DNA of 64,000 nucleotides, from assembly GCA_038380795.1 (NCBI GenBank), contig CM076265.1, positions 3,646,001-3,710,000 on the forward strand, in the 5' to 3' direction. This DNA is from Pyrocephalus nanus (taxonomy: Eukaryota > Chordata > Aves > Passeriformes > Tyrannidae). A model generated the notes under the pieces. It was not told where the DNA came from and did not search any database. It saw nothing but the letters and a program-made list of their open reading frames with translations. Shown piece after piece: positions 14,885 through 27,700 of this stretch (its first letter is position 1; each line of letters begins with the position of its first letter). The position numbers were made by a program, and so were the translations under genes.

Positions 14885-17800
14885 GAAAAAAGAACAACTC
14901 ACAGCTTTTTTTTTCCTGTCTAATGGCCTTTGTGCTTTTTCAACTTCCCTTGTTCTCAACACTGCTGCAACTGGGATGGTTTAGGGATATAAGCAGGGCA
15001 ATGTTTATAGGAGATGAGATGTTTTATTAGGAACAACTTGCAGAGCCTTCCTGCATCTTTCAAATCTGAAAGAAGAGCAGCAGCTTTCAAAGCTCAGTAC
15101 ATGAATACAGGTACTCAGAGTCTAGAGGTATGAATTAAAATGTCTTTGAGGATGTTACCAGAGAGAGAAAAAGGTAGATTGCTTTGTAAGGATGTGAAAA
15201 ATACATGGTCTAGCACAGGGTTTGAATCCTTTTAGTTTTCCTGATACCATGTACTTATAGATATGTCAGTTATGTTTCTATTTATGTTTTCCTGACTATC
15301 AGAAGATGCTTGCTTCCCTCAAAAGACAATACAGAAAAGGAATAATTAACATCTGTTTTGAAATCCGACGTCCCAAGTGCAAAACACTTGGATAAATCAG
15401 GTTCTTGGGATTCCAAGTTGATATCCAAAAGCAACACAGTGTTGATGAATTTTGGCATTATTTTTCCTGGTACCTCAGATTCCTGATGTAAAAACTCATC
15501 TTTTTTTTTTTCTTCCATTTAGGGAATAGATGAGACAATTTTGTCAGGGACAGCATCCTCAGTGATAAACATGAAACAAGAACTCATGACTAAAACCTAG
15601 TGCAAATATGGCAAATATATGGTATGAAGGAGATAACTATAAAATGAACAGACATCTTAATTCCTGATTGCTATCCACTCCCTCTGCTGAATAAGGCAAG
15701 GATTTGGTGGAAAGGGTCTGCAATCAAAGGCTGTTGTAAGAGGAACATTTTCTAATTTTGGAATACTTGACTTTCCAATTTGAGTAACAAATTCCTAACA
15801 TCAGGTTTTAGTTTTTGATTATACATTCAGCGCTGTTGTACAAAATCAGGAAGGGAGAACTTGGCATTGAGCTGTTCCAGCCCAGGACTCTGAGTGAAGG
15901 GTCTGCCTTGTCCTGTGACTTGAGGTGAGATCCTTGAGAAGTCAACCTGCCAGCTGTGATTTGACATCCCTGAGCCAGATGTTGTTGTAAAATAGAGCAG
16001 ATCCTGCATCATCAAGTAACAGGATTTGGTAAGAGTAGTTTGTATTTTCAAGTATCACTTCATGAAATTGTCAGCTTTGTATTGCACGTAGATGGATCTT
16101 TGACCTATTGGAACACTGAAGTTTCATTTATTTTTTACATACCTTAAATGTCTCTATTAATTTTTTTTTTTTTTGGTATGAGGATCACAATATAATTTAA
16201 TTTAATTATCAGTGAAGAATATTTTTTGAATGTTGAAACTAAATATATTATTATTGAAACTAAATCTATTTAGAATGAGTATTCTGAAACTGGGATTACA
16301 AGTCTAGTGTTTGACTGGAAGGATTGCTTCACCACTGAGTGGCTGATTTGCTCTCCTTCAGGCTTCCTATATATTAAAATCACTGTCAAATAACATCAGA
16401 TACATCTTTGAGAGAAGCTATTCTTATTAACACTTTATATTTCCATTAATTTCACTTCAATCAAAGTTTATTTAGTTTATAATTGTCTTGAAGCCACCAG
16501 ATGAGATTTCAGATCCTTTTTCTGTCAGCGAGGGGAAGGTTAAATGAATGGTAATTGAGGAAAATCTGTAAAATTCTTTTTTTTTTTTTTTGTTTGTTTG
16601 TTTTTTACCTAATTGGAAATCCATTTATAAGACTGTTATTACTTCATCCTTCTCCAAATAGTTGCCCACTTGAGTTGCTCACTTACCATCAGTCCTCCTC
16701 TCGTGCTGATCGAGCTGACAGGGTAATTATTGAAGGATGTCATACTATTAGTAAAGATGTTGTATTGCATGGTCTGTGTGCTCGTGGCACGTGGGGGGTA
16801 AAAGGAAGTTCTTGATAATGTAGAGAAATCACTGCTGTAGGTGAAACACCTGCTAGAAATCTTCCACTTGTTTGGCATTTCCTTTTTTTTTTTTTTTTTG
16901 TTTTTGAAGAACTCTGTGCTTCAGAGTGCAGCGTTCTCAGGCCTTTGTGTGTGCACAACAGTCACTCAGCGTGTCCAAAATGAAACAACTTCTCTCCAGA
17001 AAAGCGGTTTCTGAAGTATTTCCTACTTGAATTGTTTTGCCAATACAAGTGGCAGGTGATTTTTTTTTTTTAAATGACTTTCAATTTGCTAGGGAATCCT
17101 GCAGATGTATTAGTGATGATGGGAAAACAAGCCTACTTCTGCCTAATGAGTGCACATTATGCCTGATAAACCGAAAGAATGAAGTTTTAATCGTTATCTG
17201 AGGTTTTCATTTGTCGTATGCTTTATTTTCCTTTTTTTTTTTTTTTTTTTTGAGGAAGTTGGGGTGTTTTTCTCAGGACATATCAATCTGCATTTGCTTG
17301 TGGATTCATGGTAGTGATACATGCAAGAAATGGGTGCATGATATATGCTTGTGAATAAAGCATATGTCATTTAGAGGAAAACATGGTATTTTAATTTCTG
17401 CCCCTTTGCTCTTTGACTGATAAAAGCAATACCAAGATTTTGGTGAGTAAATGGGGGAGGTAATAAATATAAATGTGCTTGACCTTCGAAGTACCTAGAG
17501 GTTTGATCTGTAAATTTCCTTTATCTTGAATGAGAGCAAAATTGGACTCTTACAGTTCCCTTTAATGTCATTTTTCTGTACTCATTCTGTAGCAGTCTGC
17601 TGTGGGACGTGCTGTAGGAGCAGGTGTGTGTATATATGAGTAATTTAATGCAGATTTTTATCATCCTGTGGCTACTTAGCAGTTTGGAAAATAAAACTAC
17701 GGTTATTAGCTAATTGGAAAAGTGTGTTTTCAGCGTTCCCTGGGACTGTGGATTATAAAGAAAATCCCTCACATAGAAAATCTTTTTAATAATAACCTCA

Positions 17801-20800
17801 CTAAACCTCTTAGTAAGCTCCTCCAAGGCGAGAAGGTCGGCTGCCCCTTGAGGAGGATTTGCCTCCAGTTTAACCACTCCCATAATTAGCTGCCTTTTGT
17901 AAATGTTTGCCACCGAATGGTTGAGGGCAGGGCTGTTAATCAGCAGAGGCAGGTGCCCTGGATGATTTTTTTTTTTTTTCAAGGTTATAGCAGCACAGCT
18001 CAAGGCTGCCTGGTCTGGGAGAATCCATAAGGAAGCTCCCAACTGGGTGGGTTCCCTGTGCCACAGTCCCCCCTTCTCCCCCTCCCTCCTAAAAGAAATG
18101 ACCTGGTTTTTAGTAAAGGCTGAATTTTTCTGCTAGGTTGAAGACATCAGGTTGCATAGACCAGATGTGAAATAAAGGTAAGGTTTTATTGGTGTGACCT
18201 GATTTTCCTCACTTTTATTTTTATTTATTTTTTTTTTTACCCCAGGCTGATTTACGCCTGCCGAGGGTGTGGGACCCGCAGGTTTTGGCCAATCTGACAG
18301 CTCGCTGAAGGGCTTCTGCTGGTGCTTTAGGAGCATATGTAGCGTTTCAGGATGGAAAAGCATCTGTCCTAGAGGAGAAATTTCATTTGCAGCATGAACT
18401 AGCCGGGGAGAAATGGTCATAGCAGTGTGAAGCAGATGCTGTGAAAGGGATGGGGGAAAAGAATCCTGTTTCTCTCCGGAGCCACGTGAATAGCCTGGCT
18501 GTGACTTAGCTCATGACACAGTATTGGTTTTAATGCTAATCAGAATCTGCCCTGGAGAGCAGACAGATGAGAGCACACCACACAAAACCAGCATGAACTC
18601 TGTTAAACCCAGCAGAACGAACGGAGCCCATTGCTGGAGGGACACAGCGTTTGTGTAAAGGTGCTCGTGTTTGGGCTCTTCTGTTCCAGAGGACTGGACA
18701 TGCATGCAGGGCTCTCTCCTTGTCATTTAAAGGATATACTTTTTTTTTTGTTTATTTGTTTATTTACCTTGTGGCCTAGGTAAAATAACTATATTGTGAA
18801 ATTAGAGGGGAAAAAAAATTCAATTAGACAAGGAGGAAAGTTGTCTCCCTTCTCCTGCTGCACGGTCAGCAGGCTTGTCCATCACCACTTAAACCAGCTT
18901 TGGACTCCACAGTCACCAAAATCAAACTAGGGGGCCAGGAGGATGACAAGAAAGCCTATCCTGGTTGTCTTCCAGTTGAAATTCCTCTTCTCTTGAGTGG
19001 GATGCTGAGAGGCATTTTTTTCTTCTGCTGGCATTTGAAGAATTTAGAAAAAAAAAAAAAGTGTGTTTTTGTGCCCTCTTAATGCTGTGATATTTTAATG
19101 AGCAGCCATTGGGAATTAGTACTGTGACATTAGTTCTGGGTGAATACTTCTTAAAATCTTGCCCCTCTGCGTGTGGAAAAGGTGGTTCTTGGTTTCACTG
19201 GAAATGCAGCGACTTTGTTCCATTACTGTCAGAAGAAAATATTTGTTTTCTCTTGGCCTAACCCTTCCTGAAGAATGATCTTCTTTGATTTCTGGTGTAC
19301 AAACACATCTGTTTTCATAGTTTGTGGGTTTTTTTTTAATGAATTGTGTCTGGAATGAGCATCCCAGTCAGAGTTTGGATATAGAAATGTGTAATTGTCC
19401 TTCTGTGTCTGTTTAGGTGTCAACAAGCTGCCTGTAAACCCCATTTATAGCAATTAAGTGATTTGCACGTTCCTTTCTAGATGGTAGAGCAAGAGCCTAC
19501 AGCAATGATAGTCTGAGGCTCAGCCTTTTCAACCAGTGTTATTTACAGCAAAAGGTGGTTCTCTGCTCAGAGACTGATTATATTAATTGCCTTTACCTAA
19601 TGAGAAATACACAACATTTTATAAGACAGCAAACAGTCTAATCAAAGTGACTTGGGGGAGGTTTGTTTGGTTTTTTATTTTATTTTACTTCAGCCAAACC
19701 AGAAAAAAATATTGTGCTTCAGATTGATTCAAAATAGAGATGGTGATGAAATTATTCAGCCTTTTCAGATTGACATGTAACAAAATATTTAACTAAGTCC
19801 TCGTATTATTTACATTCAGATTACTTACTCTCTAAGCAGGTCTAAAGAAAGAAAAGTTTTATTTAAAAATGAAAATTAAAAATACTGTATTTTCAGAAAT
19901 ATTTCCCTGTAAGGTTTTGGGTTTTTTTGAATCAAAATGCTTTGATAGATTAAATAATTAACCTGCATATTTAATGGAACAATTTAAAATTAAATTCTTC
20001 CCTATTGGCTTCAGCTGGATTGGAGTAATTCTCTAGGTTTTTTTCCTGCCCTTATTTTACTTCTAGTACCATTTGGACCAAATACATGCTTGGAAATCAA
20101 GTGTATTTATTTCCACAAACTGGTACTCAGTGCTAAATTTCACCTTTCTCAAAAAAACTCAGTTATCTACCCAAAGTAGCAGTGTACCCGGCCCTTTTTT
20201 TTTTTTTTTTTTTTTTTTCAGGGTAAAATAACCCCATAAATCCACCTCAGAAAGAATGGCACAGTATATAAATTTTTATTTCTAAAATCTATTTCTAATT
20301 TACTTTTATTATTTTTGAAAGGGCAGATCACAGAGGGGCAGATGTCCAAACTCTGAATGAAAACGATGATTGCCGTGTGCCTGGCAGCTTGTAAATGCCA
20401 AGTACTTATTAGATGTTTATAACATTATTTTCAGCCACTTCAGCTGATGAATAGCTTGCAAACTGACCCTCTTTTTTGAAGAAGATATTATACTTATATA
20501 TACATATATGCAGGTCTTCCTACACTTCCAAAAGCAATGAACCAGCTTTCAGGACACCGAGGTTCTCTTGAGTGAGTTGGGTAATCTGTAACAAATAGCA
20601 AAGCTTTCATAGTTTGTGTTTCTTTGTTTGGTTGGGTTTGGTTTTGTTGTTTTTTTTAATGCTAATCACGTTCTGCCAGAGCCCCCCCTGTGCAGTTTTC
20701 CCCTTTCTTTGGATGTTGGAATCTGTATTTCAGTATTTCTCACCTTTAATCCTGGCCATGGTGGTGTTTTTCATGGCAGTTTGGCTGCTCTCTCCCTCTG

Positions 20801-21711
20801 ATATCCCAGAGGATTTCAGCCCCCTTGTTAGCGACTGGGATTTGCAGCTCTTTGTCTGGTGGGAGGAGGAAAAAAAAAAACCCAAAAAGAACTTCCAAAG
20901 CTCCTACAGCTGTGATAAATCTCTGAGAATCCTTCGTATTTGTTAATGTATTTATGTATTTCAGAAGCTGGAGACCAAGCTACCACATAAATCTTTGATG
21001 CATGGAATTTTAAATTACTGTTTAGTGAACTCTCTGCAGAGGGATGGTGAGAAGAAATCCCACGGGAATGTAATATTATTAATTCTGGCTTCTCCTGTTT
21101 ATATTTTCATTTTCTTAGAAACCAGCGTGTCTGTGTTGAGCAACAAATATGCTTTAGGCCAAATAGCTGAAACACATGTATTTGGGGGGGGTCTGAATTT
21201 TGGGACAGGAATTCTGAATTTTGCTACCTTTGTAAAAATGGCTTAACATTTCTGGTGACTGTAATTGGAAGACATTGCTGGAATATTCAGTCTGAGGAAG
21301 GAGGTTTCTCTCTTTCAGCCACTGAGTCTGGTATTTAGTTCATCAAGTCTGTAAATGTTGCCATAAATAAATAAATAACGTTTAAATTAGTGCTCAGTTA
21401 AAGGAAAGTACTTGATATTTTGGACAGAAACCTCCTTGATGGTGCTTTGACTCACTTTTGGATGTGGGTGAGGTTGTTGCATCACAGTTTACCTAAGCAA
21501 CTATATATTATTCGATAGATGATAAAATCTCAAAGGAAACATTATAAATTATTTACCTGGAAATGCAGTGGTAGTTTTTTTTTAATTCTTTTTTAAAGAC
21601 ATGGCTTGTCTCCGGAGAAGCTGGCTTGTTGAATTGTGGGGTGGTTTGTAGCCAAGCAGGAGGTCACTGATCACTGAAGACAGATTCCTCCTCTGCTTGT
21701 TTTTCTAAGGG

Positions 21712-21775
21712 AATGGTTTTATCCTAGGGATATTTGTATGAATGGTATTATCCTAGGGATATTTGTATGAATGGT
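21712..21775. repeat. 29-bp tandem duplication
   Basis: Two adjacent 29-base copies (21712-21740 and 21741-21769) differ at one position, followed by six bases of a third. This is a recent local duplication in intronic sequence. Confidence 0.9.
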
Positions 21776-24700
21776 GTGCTTTTTTTGGCATCGTTTCATG
21801 TAAGTAGGGAGCAACATTATTCTCAGCATCACTGCAACCCTTACCCCAGTGTTTATTTGCCATTGTTTAAAGAAAGCACATTTTGCTGAAGAAACATTAG
21901 GTCAGCAAGGACTAATTCTTCTGGAGTCTGAGGAAATTTGTAGTTTAAAATCACTGGTGACTGTTCTTCTAAATCCCTCAGCAAACATGGCTTGGCTCGG
22001 GTCAGCTCAGAGGTTGAATCACCACAGAACGCCCGAACTCTTAGGGAAGACTAAATATACTAATTTATTTTTAACCTCAGAGCCCTTTGCCACGCTGAGG
22101 GAACCCACTGGAAGGTATTTGCTGCTTCCCAAATGCCGTTCTCGCTTAGCTTGCCGTGGTGTTTCTCAAATAACCGAAATGCGCGCCCTGAGGCACGTTG
22201 TGTGATAGCAGGAGCAGTGTGACAGCATGACTAATGTGCATCTACAGTTAAATAAAGTTCCTGAAGATTTCTCTTTTTCGTGTGATAGCGCCAGGAGATT
22301 TCAAAGAGTTTGATGTTGACAGTCACAATAATTTCACCGCATCCATTCTGGTGTTCTTGGTAAATTGGATTTCCTGAGTTCACCTGAGCAGAGGTGCAGT
22401 CTCCCAATTTAACCTGCTGTCTCTAACCTACTCAGTTTGGACCCACTGAGTGCCAAATTTAAATTGGGGATTTTTCTCTGACTAGATTACTTGCATATGT
22501 GTATAGTTCACTTTGTTAATGTTTCTCCACATATCTCTTTTCATATGGTGGTGATATCTGAGAATGAAGGTGGGTAACAGTATAGCTTGCAAAAAGGAAA
22601 AAGCTACAGACAGGAATTTAAATGAAAATTAATGTGTTTCTCATTGGAATTCAGAAAGCATGGCTTGCCTCCAGGAGTATTCATGTACTATTTTCATTGC
22701 TTTTACACCTGGCCTGAGTGGATGTGCTGCTGGGTGATTGCTCACAAGTCTCATTTATAGTTTTCCTTTCTTTTTTTGTTATCCCCATGTTTTTTTTGAA
22801 TCCCCATGAAAGCTGGGCACCAAAATTAAGAAAGAAAGAAAAAGGTAAAAATAATAAAATAAATAAAAATACTTGATGATTTCTGGGGTATTTTTATGGG
22901 CTTTAAAAAAAACCCAAACAAACCAACCAAACCACAATTTTTCAGGAGCACATCCTGCCACTCACTGGCTGAATTTGAGATGCAGTGGAATGCTGAGGCA
23001 GGTACAGTTGCAGCAGGTGTGATTCATCCCTGTCCTGCTGCTCTTGCACCTGTTTGCAGCTGTGCTCAGCAAGATCAGAGTGCTGTCAGATCAACAGATG
23101 AGTGTCTTGTCTTGCTTGCATTAAGGCTGATTTATAAAAATGATGTAGAAAGGATGGTTTTAAAAGAAGAGTCAATATATCTTTGCACTTCCAGTCCCTT
23201 CCTGGGATGAGAAGGTATTAAGTGACTGGAATTAAGATGAGCTTTACACTTACTTTACTAAAACTCAGGTGATAGTGGTAGGTTCAGGGCAGTGGGGATT
23301 AGGTTTGCTTTGCTTGCAATAGGCTGAAATGTATTTCTGCAAATAATTTAAAAAAATTTAAACTAAGAGGAAGGCAGGCCTTATTTTGATTTTAAAAACT
23401 TCTCATAAACAAATGGAGTTGACACTTGGGCAAATGCTGCTGTCCAAGACCTTCCTCAGATGATCAGAAAATTGTGCTTTCATGGTAGAACTCAAGTCCC
23501 AGTCAGGGAGACAGAGTTTAATCATATCCTGGCTCACCCTGTAACACAGGCTCCTTTTTTAATCCACAGTATTGTGTCTTTATGATGGGGATAAATGTGC
23601 AGTATTAATTTTTTAGCTTCTAGCTAAATTTTGCACTGCCACTGAACCAGTTTATTTCATAGCAGTGCAGGCTCACTGTGATAGCTGCAAACCGAGGTCC
23701 AGTGATTGATGCTGTTGAGTCAGGTAATATACTTCATTCCGTTGTCAAAACTTATTTTTTTTTTCTTATTGTCAACATTTTAATATGTCTAGGCAGAGTT
23801 TTAAATAACTACTGCAATAAAAGAAGCTTTTGGATGAGAAATACGGTGCCTGGTAGCTTGCAGGAAGGGAGTGTGGCTGAAGCATATTTATCACTTTGAA
23901 ATTACAGTTTATGAGATGACAAATCTTTGATTTGTGCAGAAAATGGTTGTTATTTAGTTTTTTTTTAATTGGAATTCTGGGAATATTGCTTGTACTATTT
24001 TAAGCATCACCTGTTAATGAAAAAGCAGTAGCCAGTGAAGAGTGAAATTAATTGTTAGTCTTTATTTAAGATTCAGATCGCTTTTGGTAAAACCACGAAA
24101 AAGAAATTAATGTGAAAGCCAACCAGACAAACCTTTAGACCATGACCAGAATTTACAATCTCATTTCTGCTCTTTCCTCCAAATAAAGCATTTGGCTTCA
24201 GTTTAAGGTAATTCATAATAGCAAAATACCTTTGTCCAGACATCAAGGTAGGGGGTCTCTGCTTGTGGGGCCAGAGGAATCTGCAGCAGGTGGAAAGATT
24301 GCTTGAAGAGTGATGTTCACCTTGTTGTGCTCTTATTACAAAGGTGCAAAGGAGCATTTTGGGCTTTCCTTCTGCTCTCAGGTCTGAGCTGGCACTGCTA
24401 ATGGATAATTGTGAGACCAGAACATGTCTTCATTTTTCAGTTTATTTCTTTTTTTCCCCCCCACACCTCATCTGCTTTTCTTTGCCCTTTCAAGGCAGCC
24501 CCTTTTGGCACTGTGCAAAACAGCCTTTCTCCTTGGCTAACTTTTGCCCAATGAACTCTAATTACTAACCCTCCAGGGTTAATTACTTTAGGTATTAACC
24601 CTCTGTGCTCACTCGCCTTGGCTCTGGAGTTGATTCACAACTCCTGCCTGGGACCCTTGGGGAGTTACAAGAGGGCAGGAGAGCAGACAGAGCTGTGTGT

Positions 24701-27700
24701 TGTCCTGACACCCAGGCCAGTAAAACCTTGACAGCGAGGGAAGTGTGTGTGTTGAAAAAAAGTACATGGAAGTGGCATAAATCTGACGTAAGGAGTTTGC
24801 TGAGGCGCTGCCCTGATTTGTGCAATATGTTACCTGTCAGGAACGTTGTGGGAAGAAACTTTCACTTGATGCTTCTTGTCTTACCTGGAGCAAAGCCTGG
24901 GATGGTCAGGATTTCTTCTTGGTAGCGTCAGGCACTTGGATCTTAATGCTGACTCTTTGACACCTGAGCAACTTTTGACTGAGTAAAAAGAGTAATGAAT
25001 CATTGCATGACCTGGTGTTTTTAGCACCTTCTTCCTTCATGCCTTTTCTCTTCATATATCTTTATTTAATATTTAAAAAACACCCCATATTCATTAGTTT
25101 CCCCTGGTTATCCCCAATCTCATTGGAATTATCTCATTTAAATAACAATACCAGCCCAGAGCGGATTAAGGGAAAACCTTCTTAAATGCTGTACGGTGCA
25201 TGTGTTTGACAGCGTAGCAGTAAAGCTCCTAAAATCCTGGTTAGTCTGAGAGCTTTAAAATCCAGATATTCAGTTATACTGACATGAATGCAAAATGTTT
25301 CCACAGTGTGGGTACAAAGGAAAAAGCCCTGTCTGAGTAGGGCATCATCTTTCTCTTTTTGTTAAAAGTGACCACGCGTGTCCCTAAAGATTAACCGAGT
25401 GGTTGAAAAGAAATTAGGGTCTGTTTTTGTTAGAGGCTGTTTTTAGAAATAGCTTCCAGGAATTTTAGGAGAACAGAATCTTATGAAACTTTATCAAAAA
25501 AGAGCAGCAATCGAGTGACAAGAAGTGTCTTGGCAGTACCCAGAGTGAGTCACAAAGATGAGCTTTTTGGGGGTTTAGTTCAGAGTTAAATTCGAAGTTG
25601 GGAAGATAGGGTTCAGCTGGGGATCCAGGAGGGAAGATTTTCAGTTGCTTTCCTGCCAGAGCCCTGTTTGCCATTCTGTTGGGTGCAGTGTGATGGAACA
25701 TGAGAGTTCCATGAACAAGCACAGCAGAAGGCAGCCAAGAAAATCGTGTTGCTGTAGAGGTAAAAGTCTATCTTATTTGGCTTGTTTTAACCTTTTCAGA
25801 GGGAATCTTTTAATCATTGTCTGTTGTGAGCCCTAAACATTCTGATAACACTTGGGAGATTTTAATTTAGGAGATCCACCAACTTGTGCAGTGCTGTTTA
25901 GGTACCATCTGGAAATAGCAGCATCTTTTCTTTCTAATAATGCCTTTTCTTCCACGCAGTGGGTCTTGTTTTTGAGAAACCAGCTGCTCACTTTGGTAAT
26001 CATTAACCATCTACTGGTTTTACAATTAAAAGTGACTTAACTATTACTAAAATATTATTGTCCCTGTAGCAGTGACCCTGCTTTTCTAAATGATTTTTTT
26101 CTTTTGGGAGATTCCTGTCATTTCACAGGGAAGATGTTGTCTAATGATTTGACAGAAAATGCTGATGCCTTTATCTCGGGGAAAACAATCAACTTTTTCA
26201 CGCCACATCACCGATCAGCACTGACGTTTTTTTGTGTTCAGGCAGCCAATGCAAGCTCAGAGCTACAGTCTTTGAGTACAACCTACCTGCTTTATCCCTG
26301 TGTTTGGGTCTTTGTGAGCTTTGGGTGTGCTGCTTTGATACCTGTAAATTAAATACTGAACCCCTGTGGAATATGTAAGTTTTGTCTGAATGTGCTACAG
26401 CCTGTGTGGGACCCAGCTCTCCATGTGAGGGGTGGGGCTTCCCAAAAAATGCAGACAGATCCATGGCTTTTGCAGGGAAACAGGGGAGGAGCAGATGCAG
26501 CACCTGCCTCCTGGTGATGGTCTCCCAGGGGAGCCCAGAGCTGATTCTCCAACATTCTGTGGGAACCCTCCCCAGTTTGCCAATGTGGCCCCTGATTTTT
26601 CAGATTCAGAAGCATTTTCTGGATTTTAATTAATGGCTGAAAAGTTAGATTTGATGGGGCAGTTATTTCACCTTTTCACCACCAGCGACTGGGCTCTCCC
26701 TTGGTGCTTTTAGCCTCTTGCACTCTGTCAGTAAGGGTCACTGGGGGTAATTATTACAGACAGTACTGCTGTTCTTTCAGATAACTATTTGCATTGATTT
26801 CCAAGAGGTGAGAGAGGGAAATGAGGCAACATATTGCTATGAACTTGAGCTATTGCCACTTCTATGCAGCAAAGAAAATAAAGGCCCTGAAAATAAAGAC
26901 TAATGGGCTGTGCAAAGCACAGTGAAAATAACAGAAAATGGAAATAGTTTTTAAACATTTTCATGGTAGTTTCTAGCCTATCTTCATCTACTGTCTAGCA
27001 GACAAGGAGCTTAAAATTTAATTACATAGTTTATATGCGTTGTTCATTAAGGTGTTATTTTTAATTGGGGTGTATATTGTACTTCATGTTTACTATCCAC
27101 TGCAGGTCATAGCAAAGTTGCAGGTTGATTTGTTGTTTGGAAGAATTTAGTTCCAGCGTCCTGAGTTGACCTCAGAGAGTTCTCTGACAGCTTCCTGGAA
27201 GCTGAAACTTTCTTTCATGGGAAAGTGATTTCCCCCTTTTGAAACTAGGCCATTGCTACATTTTTAAGAGGTAAGAATCAAAGGGCAATATTAAACTAAA
27301 GTAGAAAAAATCAGATTTTTTTTCAAGGGATTGCCTTTAAATTGATACTTTCTGAAGGGTAAATATAAAGGAAAGAACAAGTTTAGATGATGTGTATAAA
27401 ACTTTCTCCCTAGTTTCTGTCCTTTTTAAGTGAGTAGAGATAAAAACTCCAAAGCCTTATAAAGCAGCTGTCCCTTACCTTCAGTGCTGTCAATCCTGCT
27501 CAGGAATAGAATTTTTCTAATCTAAGAGAAAAACATGCACTTTACATGGACTCTTTCTCAGCAACATTCATGGACATAAGGAAAAGTCCTCTCCAAAGAA
27601 GAATGTGCCACATTTTACCTCAATATTTGTTTATTGGCTCATTCATGGTAGTGAATCTCATCCATTCACTGTTTTAGCCTTTGTGCATTCTGGGGCCATT